Below are positions 1-8,891 of a DNA stretch of 64,000 nucleotides, one piece after another. The notes beneath the pieces were generated by a model that saw only the letters and a program-made list of their open reading frames with translations, searched no databases and was not told where the DNA came from. The first letter of the stretch is position 1, and each line of letters opens with the position of its first letter. Origin of the DNA: Polytrichum commune (taxonomy: Eukaryota; Streptophyta; Polytrichopsida; Polytrichales; Polytrichaceae); the NCBI GenBank assembly GCA_950295325.1, contig OX485807.1:27809666-27873665 (forward strand), in the 5' to 3' direction. The position numbers were made by a program, and so were the translations under genes.

Positions 1-450
1 TCAAGCTCATATTCCACATTCTGAACCCATTCGAAACTATTCATGAAGTAAAGTGGATCAAACCATGGGTTTAGTCCCAAACTGCACGTTCATGAGAATT
101 AACACAAAGTCAATCAAGTTTTCTTAATGCTTGGTTATCATCCACAAGGAGTGGTGTTGAACAATTGAAAACTAACTTCTAGCTTGTCCTACTAGGATGG
201 GTGGACCAAACTAGCCTTGCATAGGCCAATCCAAGATTGAGAAAAACAAGTTCCATGTGCATGCCATATTCTAGATCCTAAAATCCTCTTAAAATTTGAG
301 AGGGTGGAAGAGGGGGTCCCAAAATTTGCACCCAACTTTCAAAATAGGCTCCAAAACAAAATGAGCTAGAGAGCTCTTAAAAGAAAGTTTTCTCAAAGAA
401 GGATAAAACCCACAATTTCGTCCCTTTTTGAAGGACTTTACGGATAGCTC
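1..450 (-). repeat. Left arm of a diverged inverted repeat
   Basis: Read on the minus strand this segment matches 3390-3815 read on the plus strand. Shared blocks include GGATTTTAGGATCT (near 260-300), the run around CATCCTAGTAGGACAAG (about 185-205) and AAGAAAACTT with GACTTTGTGTTAATTCTCAT (about 90-130). Identity looks like roughly 75-80 percent with small indels. The arm may continue beyond the window start. The pair encloses the three-exon gene at 1488-2956. Either two copies of one dispersed repeat in opposite orientation, or terminal repeats of an element carrying that gene. Confidence 0.75.
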
Positions 451-1487
451 TAATACCTCCCCACTTTCCACCGTTTGTTTCTGAAGAATTTATTACTCAT
501 TACCGTCCAAGCCCTCAGTAATTTATAATAAAGATGACTGCTAGTCTAATCCGAGTGTTAGAACTCCCCAAAATATAATGGTTTGCTTTGCTGAACTATA
601 CAGGTGCCTGCGAGAGGAAAAAAAAAGGGGCATCTAGATGAGAAACGTAATTGGAATATGGAGTAGTAGCAACATCAGGAAAATCACTTGAGGAACTAAT
701 GGAACTGAACAAGGTTTGGTAAGAAATGATTGCTTATCAGGACATGATTCAGAAATACTTGCTCCTCAGAAATGGTTCAGGTTATGTATACTTCACACAA
801 AAATCTAGTGAATTTCTGTGTTCGAGCCAGGTTTACATGAATGATTAGGCAGCTGTCCTCCCTGAAGATTTCTTGCTACCTCTCTCCTGATTGTTCAAAG
901 TCATCCCACAAGCCAGGCAGTGGAAGATTCACACAAAGGAATAGAAAGTACTATCCACACAAGTTGTAGAAACAAATGAAACTCTCAAACCTGCTAGTTT
1001 CAGAGAGGTTCACAGTAGTAGAGAATCTGCACCTGTCCAACCAATGCCAAGACCTCACACTAATGCTGAACAAGTGCAGAGTTAGAATTCCAATGGTAAC
1101 CATCTCACTGGAACCAGCAAGAGTTGAAGGATGCAGCAGATCATCATCCCCATGACAGCAAGGTTGTGTCCTGCCTGTCAAAGATGGGTAACTTAACATT
1201 TCTTGTTGCTGATTCATGCTTGGTGTTGCTCTGAGTAAACATACACTTTGATACACTACACTGCTCAATCAAAGTTCACAATTACAACCTTACGTTTGAG
1301 CAAAGAAAGCCTGGTTGAGGCGCCACATGAGTAATCCCACGTAGCACCATGTGGATAGCTCTGACCTTACTGCAATCACCTTGAACAAATCGCATGCGTT
1401 GTTTGGTGATGAAGATGGGAGCAACTTAGCAACAGCAGAATCATCACCACTGCATATGCTATGAGCAAGCTGAAGGACAACATAAAA

Positions 1488-2956
1488 TTAGGTTTTGGAT
1501 GGTGAAGTAGTTGTTCGAACTTCAACTGTTGTCCTGCTCACAGCCTCACTGGGCGAGGAGGCAGTAGGCAGATCAGCTCCTAAGCCAAGCTTTTGCTGTG
1601 TCATGACAGTGGCCATCACAGCCTCAGACTTCTGGTTCCAGTCCTCTTCCAGCTGTGCTTGTGCTTGATCACCTATCTGGTTAACAAATTCCACAGCAGC
1701 CACCTCCTGTACGATTGGACCACAAAAAATTTACAATCAAATCATTAGTTTCTGTATCTCCAGCAAATTTGACTAATATTCCATCTTCTGAGCACAGATC
1801 TGCTATTCTGCCAAAAGAAGACAATAGGGAAGCCTTTGATGGATAGCATTCACTAAAGTTATTGCCGAACTGCATGACCACATTAGATTTATCCTTCAAC
1901 TCAATGGGACTTTTTGTCAGGAGTTGGTCCCCTATAATTTTCCATTGGTCATTGTGCATACAATATCAAAAAATTCTTTGCACTTGTGGTGCATGTTTGG
2001 AGGTAGTGTTTAAATTTGAATGAAGAGCACGCTATTTTGGTTCAGTAAGGGCCTGACACTTTTTAGCACCTCTTAGCAAGCCAAAATGAGTTTGACCCTC
2101 AATGAACTAATACGGAGTGTACTTTATTCAAATCTCCACACTAACTCCAAGCATGCACCGAAAAGCTTCCGAACACGGAAGGTGTTGTATGCAGAACAAC
2201 CAACTCCCGACCAAAAGTCATGTTGAGTTAGAGGACAACTCTATCAAGGGCACAATAATACTGCCGACATGATTCAAAAGGATTGACAGCCATGGGCTCT
2301 CTGTCACAAATACTTTATACTTTGAGGAAAGAGGGATACAAGCTGAGGAGGGTGATAATGTACCGCAGCAGTCAAGCTTTCCTTCAGTCTGGCCATCTCC
2401 TCTACGACATACTGAACCTCTTTGAGAGCTGCTTCCTCACGCTGCTTCTCATGTGCTAACCTCGCCTCCCGAAGCTGTAACCCCACCCAAACCAGATCCA
2501 TTATGAAACTATTAACGCCCATGCCAGGCATGAAGACAAAACTACTACATTCCTCATAGCATACAGTATAAATTGTTTCCTAGAAATAGTGAGGGCAACA
2601 ATAACATGTCTATACATCTACATGTACTTCCAAGGAAAATGAGGTGTATGAGCAATGGTCTACATCGGCCCTCCAAGACTGCCGCACGATACACTCAATG
2701 CCGGACGAGCATAACCAACCTTAACTTTACCAACTGACTGGAATTTCCTCAATTCACGAGAATTCGATGCAATTGATTGACATGCTCTCAAACCCTCGAG
2801 TAAGGAAAGTGGGGAACTTACCCGAACAATTTGTTCATTGATTGCAATCGTACGCTGTCGCACAACCTCGTCAGGAGAAAGGCCCCGCAGAACGCGTGTA
2901 ATCTCCCGCACTCGCGTCACAAACTTAAAAATCATCGCTCCGAATTTTCGCTGCAC
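1488..2956 (-). CDS. Three-exon gene for a 154-residue helical protein of unknown function
   Basis: Exons on the minus strand are 2822-2956, 2364-2474 and 1488-1706. All junctions are phase 0 with good sites: donor CGG|GTAAGT, acceptor TTACAG|CTT, donor GCG|GTACAT, acceptor TACAG|GAG. The joined frame gives 45+37+72 = 154 residues and a stop. A second ATG seven codons in (MIFKFVTRV) could be the real start. The middle part (LREARLAHEKQREEAALKEV and on) is charged and heptad-like, so a coiled coil or long helix is likely. The C-terminal third is Q-, S- and T-rich. There is no clear signal peptide or membrane span. I do not recognise the family; the perfect splicing frame and lack of lesions argue it is a live gene. 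It is framed by an inverted repeat, so transposon capture is possible. Confidence 0.7.
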
Positions 2957-3059
2957 GATCGACCCTCAGCCGTAAACCCTAACCCCTGCCCTATTCTTCT
3001 AAAGAATCACAAGAATGAAGCAATCGATTCGATGAAGGAATCGAATATGGCGTAGACTT

Positions 3060-3389
3060 GAGACCATTTGTTCTCCAAGTGTTCACATTCTTAACCTTTG
3101 ATATCGGCCCGATCGATCAAGCATTGCTGCTTCCAAATGGCACCACAAGCCTAAAGATTCATTGTCTTGGTGATAAAAGTGCACAAAGAAATACCTAATT
3201 AGCGGCCGCAGTTACAAATGTAGAATCCTTGACGCTTGTAATCGAATGCGAATTCGGAATTGCTGAGGGGTCTCCACTCTGTGATCATGCCGCAGATTAG
3301 GGTTTGCAGAGAGAGAGAGAGATTCGAGGTTTTTGGGATTATCAAAATACCTTTCCACGTGCTCCGGAAAACCAAAGAAAATAGCATTT
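3060..3389. other. Upstream flank of the 154-residue gene
   Basis: Non-coding region between the first exon and the right inverted-repeat arm; it should hold the promoter. A short GA run (AGAGAGAGAGAGAG near 3309) is present. No clear TATA box could be assigned. Confidence 0.4.
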
Positions 3390-3815
3390 TCCACAAAACC
3401 CTCAAAGAGAAAAACTTTGCCGTGGGTTTGATCCTTCTTTGAGAAAACTTTCTACTAATGAGCTTGGTAGTCCTCGTATCGTGAAGCCTATTTTTGAAAG
3501 TTGGGGTGAAATTTTAGGACCTTCTTTTTCCATTTCTCAAACTTTGAGAGAATTTTAGGATCTAAAAGAGAGTATGCGCATGGGACTCATTATTCTAAAT
3601 CTCAAATCAGCTTATACAAGGTTAGTTTGGCCCACCATCCTAGTAAGACAAGTTAGAAAGTCAATTTTTAATAGTCTGACACCAGTTGTCGTGCATGGTA
3701 CTTGATGCATTAAGAAAACTTGGGTGACTTTGTGTTAATTCTCATAAACTCGAGGTCATTTGGGATTGAACTCGTGGTTTTATTTGCTTTACTTTACAAA
3801 TTACTTTAATGTGTA
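3390..3815 (+). repeat. Right arm of the diverged inverted repeat
   Basis: Counterpart of 1-450 in opposite orientation. It begins near GATCCTTCTTTGAGAAAAC (the left arm has the same words on the minus strand near 385-405) and ends near the GCTTTACTTTAC block at about 3785. See the left arm for shared blocks. Confidence 0.75.
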
Positions 3816-3877
3816 TGGAGTAATAACACCTACATTTGTTGAGGACAAACTTGGTAAGGGGGTCTTAAAAGGACACT

Positions 3878-4545
3878 TTTAGCTCTGCACCCACTTCCCA
3901 TAGGATATGAAGCACACAATTTAGTGCAAGATGATTAGCAAATCCAAATCGTGCCCATAGCCATCTCCACTCGTAATTTTTGAAGCTCGTATGAATATTC
4001 ATTGTCAAAGTGGAGATTCCTTGAGTTATTAAATGATCACATACATCAAACTCCCCAAATTATGTCAACTACTACATCTAGGAGGAATAACAATTTGAGC
4101 ATGCAGTCCAATCTATTTTCAACAAATGTTGTTTTGGTGTTCGTTCTTGGAATCACACCCAACCATACACCACTCAAATATAGGTGTTCATATGAGATCA
4201 AACATTGAATTAGGCACATCTACCTTAGCTCTACACTTACATCTCACATGTTATGAAACAAAATAATTAGTGCAAGATGATTAGCAAATCCAAATTGTTC
4301 ATGTAGCCATTTGTCCCTATCAATTTATGGAGCTCATATGAATAACTTATTATCTGTCAAAACGAAGTCTTTCTTTCTTATTAAATGAACATATAGAACC
4401 CTGCAATTAAGTTGGGTATGGAACCTAGAATGATGGACAACCTTTGAGCTTGTAGTCCAATATTGTTTAAGGACTTGTATTTTTTATGTCCATTGCACAC
4501 GTCACTCAAGTATTGATGTTCATTTGAGATGAGTAACAAAATTAA
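3878..4545. repeat. Two-unit diverged tandem duplication (about 330 bp per unit)
   Basis: Unit 1 (about 3878-4215) and unit 2 (about 4225-4545) share the order: AGCTCT.CAC.CTTAC/CC, TTAGTGCAAGATGATTAGC followed by AAATCCAAA, AGCTC.TATGAATA, TTATTAAATGA.CA, GTAGTCCAAT.T and CACTCAA.TAT.G.TGTTCAT. No coding potential was found in either unit. Confidence 0.7.
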
Positions 4546-4596
4546 GTCCGCTTACCTTATGTAATAGAGTTTTGTAAGTTGTTGGTCCGCTATCTT

Positions 4597-4816
4597 TTAT
4601 GGTATTTAGTGTCACTCACTATTCGAAAATACACAATAAATAGGGATGAATTTGTTTCTAAAGTCCAAGGCAGCCGATAGATTAATGCAACTTTGCTACA
4701 ATAAGATAACAATCATTTATAGGTCTTAAAGGCTTTACTTGATAAACCTTTGTATCTTATATAACAAGTTATAGCATTGAGTAAACCGGAAAAGAAAGTG
4801 ACACTAAATACCACAA
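4597..4816. mobile_element. Short MITE-like element with 16-bp perfect inverted ends
   Basis: GGTATTTAGTGTCACT at 4601-4616 is the exact reverse complement of AGTGACACTAAATACC at 4797-4812, and the match continues imperfectly inward and outward (TTT.TGG). The roughly 210-bp interior is AT-rich and non-coding. The target duplication is not clear, so the superfamily is open. Confidence 0.55.
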
Positions 4817-4974
4817 ACAATGAAGCTTCTTGAGCATAAAATAAGCTTAACTCTATCATCTCCGAGGTGCATGCCCATGAACTTGGGAATTCCAGACCAA
4901 ACTTGTTGTAGTCGCACTTATTTGCACCATTCTTTGTTGACCATATTAATATTCAGTAAGTTCAGATTTACTAA

Positions 4975-5467
4975 GGGCCACTTCACACACGAGCCAAGAG
5001 CCGTGACCATGAATTGTGAGAGCCCAAAAGAAAGTTCCAAAGGCCATCCCAAGACACCTCCAAAATCATGTAGTGTGGTTACCGATCCTCAAGTGGAGTG
5101 TGAACTCATATGTAACCGGGCCCTCAACCAAATGCTATTTCAATGAATTTCTATTTATGCAGGTCACACACGATAAAATAAAATAAGCCAGCGGTTGTGA
5201 GTGTATGGAGTGCCATGGTCTCCCAATTTTGTGTTAGGTCTACCTCCAAGAGGTGGTATTTGAAAATAATTCAAGTGACCATGAAACATGATCCATTCAA
5301 TGTCACGTAGGAATCCATGTAGATTTTACATCCATCTTGCATTCACATACTCCATGGTCCCTCAAGCATAGTGTGGAGCGAAGTTGGACCGGCTCCACCT
5401 TTTCCACCAATGAGAGTGCTTGAAGTGTAATGGTTATTAGCTCTCAGTCTCGTGTGTGAAGTGGCCC
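4975..5467. mobile_element. Harbinger-like MITE, 493 bp, TAA target duplication
   Basis: Perfect 19-bp terminal inverted repeats: GGGCCACTTCACACACGAG at 4975-4993 and its reverse complement at 5449-5467. Flanked by TAA at 4972-4974 and 5468-5470, the 3-bp TWA-type duplication of the PIF/Harbinger superfamily. No transposase inside. Related ends occur at 20225-20330 and 21000-21178. Confidence 0.8.
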
Positions 5468-5470
5468 TAA

Positions 5471-7374
5471 ACACTCAATACTTTCAAGCTTGTCAACATT
5501 TTAATTAAAAGCATTCGAGAATATATTTAAAATTCAATGAAACCGACCTTAAAAACTAAATTCATTCATCCAAACCAATGGAAAAGTAACCACCAAAACG
5601 GGAAAGAAAAAGAAAAAGAAAACTCAATTTTCTAATTCTTCTTTACTATTATCATCAAATTCATATTCCAAATCACTCTTTGAGTCTTCTAGATCATATT
5701 TGAAACTGTGAAGCATGTTTACCATGTTCGAACAAATATCTATACAACTAAATTACACACTAGATTGTTAAAACACAATACAAATTTGTCTCGAAGTTTG
5801 AAAGAGAAATATAAAATTATTATACTTTAAATCATGGATATTTTGGTGATCATATATATATACAAACGCTCAAATTTTTACTTAAAATAAAATGTATACA
5901 CACTCAAACTTTCACTTAGAGTAAATTGTATGCACTCTCAACATTTTACTTTAAGTTATTTTAAATAATTTCTTTGAAAATTATAAATTTTTCTTTAAAA
6001 TAAAAAATGAACCGAAACATTCACTTAAAAGAATATGAACCTCAAATATGTACATTTACTAATACATTGGGGAGGATGTTTTCTTTGTGAATATCTTCTT
6101 TAGATTTATTTAAAATGTTGCGCAAAAAGTTTGATGGGCCATCGGCATTCATAAATCAATCAATCAATCAGGACATTAGTACAATTATAACCGGATCAAT
6201 TTTAATTAGAATTAATCATAACATTTTCATTTATAATTTTTTTTAGAAATATTTTCTTTTTCTTTTTCTTGAAGGAAAATGGCTAGTGCGGAATGTGATT
6301 GACACTCGAGACTACAATTCAAGTGATGAACTGCAAATCACACCGAGCTTGACATAGAAAGAACAAAGAATATCCATAGCTAGCCAATCGATCAATTTGA
6401 CATCACCAATCTTGTAGAAAGAATGTAGTATTTCATCAAATGCACATTATTGCAAAGAAAAGTCAACCATAGTTTCAAATTGGGTGAGCTAGTTTCAATT
6501 ATTATCGGTGACCCAAGTTTCAATGAAGAATGAATGGGGGGTATCACTTTGATTGAGCATTATAATAAACGACAGAAGATAATTGATTCAAGAAAATACT
6601 TTTTTTATTGATCTACCAAATCTCACACCAACAAATTACCAAAAACTTAAAAATATTTTTGAAAAATGTTTGGAAGATCCTTGGGTGCAAGCATAGTAAA
6701 GTGGACCAAAATAGTCCTTTAGCATACTAAAACCATAATTATTTTGGTCAAATGCCTAAAAGTAGTAGCAAAATGTTATTTAAATTGGATTTTTTTCATA
6801 ACGACCTTTATTATTGTGTTAAATACTCAAATGTAGAATATCAAGTTGAGATCTTCAATACTTATCATCAAAAGTATTGCTCAAAACCAAATGGTTGAGT
6901 CTGGTTTTGAACGTAGATATCATGACCTTAACTATTTTGAAGTTGGATTTTTTTGTTATATTGCTGGAATTCATTATGTACTTGAGGGTTTTATCACAAA
7001 ATTTTGTATCAAACCATTATTTTAATGTAATGTTATCGTATTTTAAACAAATTTTAGACAATCATTTGCTCAATATCACCTACTTGTACACAACTAATAC
7101 CATCTTCTAAAAAATGTAGACTTTTCTTAGAAATTTTTTGTCATCATAAATTGCTTGGTTTTGAAGATCAATATATTTAGAAAAATATCTATGATATTTT
7201 TCTTCACAAAATTTAAAGTCAATATATAAAATTGAATCACTTTCAATTAACACTATGCATGAATCTAGAGTTGTCCACTTTACCGTGCTTGCACCCCCTT
7301 CTCAAGTTGTTTGTAAAGTTGACATATTTGGTTTAGTATTTGAAGTATGGTCTCAAACTAAAAAGAATTTATGA
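5471..7374. other. AT-rich non-coding stretch
   Basis: About 1.9 kb of AT-rich DNA with only short random reading frames. Contains a small (CAAT)n run near 6152-6172 (AATCAATCAATCAATCA). I see no gene; decayed transposon sequence continuous with the SWIM fragment downstream is possible. Confidence 0.5.
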
Positions 7375-7692
7375 TACACCGTGTATATGAGATCCAAACA
7401 ATGTGATTGTGCCGATACTCAATCAAAGTGCAAACACATGTTGGCTTTTAAAAGAATTGTTGATAGAAATTACTATAATGTATGGGATGTTATAGAATAG
7501 CATACCTTTTGCATACACGATGCAATTTATGAAGAATTACCAATGAACAAAGAAGAAAGAAGGATTATGAGAACCCTCGAGACGGTCAATGATGATGCTA
7601 AGTTTTATAAAGAGGTTGAAGATCTTCAAGAATCATTGCAAAGCTTTAACATTGGAGCATTACATATTGATCAAAATGACTTTTTCCGTTAG
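7375..7692 (+). pseudogene. Broken SWIM zinc-finger protein fragment
   Basis: One frame from about 7375 to the TAG at 7690-7692 reads as protein with a single internal TAG (7498-7500). It starts YTVYMRSKQCDCADTQSKCK and continues HMLAFKRIVDRNYYN. The spacing CDC-x6-CKH fits the SWIM zinc finger (CxC...CxH), found in MULE transposases, FAR1-type proteins and other nuclear proteins. The part after the stop (EELPMNKEERRIMRTLE and a following acidic helix) stays open for about 65 codons. No catalytic transposase motif was found upstream, so this is a C-terminal remnant of uncertain parent. Confidence 0.6.
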
Positions 7693-7982
7693 CAAAGTTC
7701 AAAATTGAGAAAATGAATGGTTGCAGTAGAAAAGATGATAGCCCGGCCACCAACAAGCTCTATGTCATGTTCAAGTTCTTGAATTCAGGAAAATTACCGA
7801 TCATTCTAGAGGAATCTACGAAACATACCTCAATTAACGAAGAAAAATCGAAAGATCACAACATGTAACCAATTGGACTTGGAAGCACTAGGACTTTGAC
7901 CGATTGAGTCTAAAAACCTCTGGAGACACTGTGCCATAAATTCATCACATGGGGAAATGAAAAGTACATGAAACTTCCATTA

Positions 7983-8282
7983 CGGGCTGGTTCACAAGGG
8001 TCCCAAGTCCCAAGTCCCAAGTCCTCGGTATGACATGGATGCCTTACATGGCAACACTTCGTAGATGTGAGGCTTGGGACTTGTGTTGAGAGTTGGGTCG
8101 AGAAAAAAGCTGGACCCAACTCTCAACTTAAGTCCCGTGAATACTTTGCATATAATCAAGAACTGACTTCAATGATAATTAACCATATTTTAATGGTTTC
8201 TCGAGGCCCTAAAGTTGGGACTTTGACTCCATGTCGAGGCTTGTTAACATGAGTGGGGCTTAGGACTTGGTGTGAACCGGCC
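7983..8282. mobile_element. MITE family A, copy 1 (about 300 bp)
   Basis: Ends are inverted repeats: GGGCTGGTTCACA at the left and TGTGAACCGGCC at the right. TTA at 7980-7982 and 8283-8285 fits a Harbinger-type 3-bp duplication. The interior holds direct repeats of TCCCAAG and an inverted pair around GAGAGTTGGGTCGAG and CCCAACTCTCAACT. Another copy is at 24027-24323, and an inverted fragment lies at 14565-14690. Confidence 0.65.
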
Positions 8283-8299
8283 TTAAGTTTTATGTTCTA

Positions 8300-8536
8300 C
8301 ACTGTTTTGTCTAATTAGTGCGGATTGCCATTTGGAGAACTGCGCATTACTATACTTTTATTTATTTATTTATTTATTTACTGAGAGTATGGTTTTTCAC
8401 GAACGAGGCTATATCATATTCTTGGGTGTGCATACTAACTACTGACATTGTTTGGGTAAGAAGTGACACTCTCAGTAAAATGTTATAGGAATGCATAACT
8501 CCAAATAGTAAGCCGCACTAATTAGGCAAAACAGTG
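8300..8536. mobile_element. MITE family B, copy 1 (about 237 bp, long inverted ends)
   Basis: The left end CACTGTTTTGTCTAATTAGT continues GCGGATTGCCATTTGGAG; the right end is its near reverse complement, so about 55-65 bp at each end can pair. The middle holds a (TTTA)n microsatellite near 8355-8380. A partial copy sits at 24340-24570. A related element with TAGTGTGGGTTA ends is at 59689-59874. Confidence 0.65.
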
Positions 8537-8659
8537 CAGCCTGTAGAGCAGCAATACGGTAGAGTTGACTCCAGTGCACCTACATACATAACATAGTCAC
8601 TGCCCACTGATCCGAATTCTCCCAATGTCCATCTTGAAGATTGAAACGAAGATTCGGCA

Positions 8660-8685
8660 TTAGAATATATATATAAATTCGGAAT
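8660..8685 (+). promoter_or_regulatory. Putative TATA region of the EXORDIUM-like gene
   Basis: ATATATATATAAATTC lies about 215 bp upstream of the ATG and is kept exactly in the duplicated copy (24668-24690). The position fits a TATA box followed by a long 5' leader; it is inferred only from sequence and conservation. Confidence 0.4.
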
Positions 8686-8891
8686 GGCCTGAACTTATGG
8701 AGTTGCGTTACATCAGCGAGTCGTCACACCCTAATTTGTCCGACTAATTTAATTCATGCAAGCCTTCCCTTAAATTCAGACGCAGTTCGGCAGTCTATGC
8801 AGTTCTCGACGACGTTCGCACTCCTCCGGCCCAGAAGTGTAGCAATTCTCGGAAGAAATCCTTGAATGGTCTTGTAGATCGATTCAGCGTA

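Noticed and set aside
1681-1959. 92-codon minus-strand frame in intron 2 of the first gene
   Set aside because: Overlaps the acceptor of exon 3 in another frame and matches no family; splicing that skips it gives a perfect frame.
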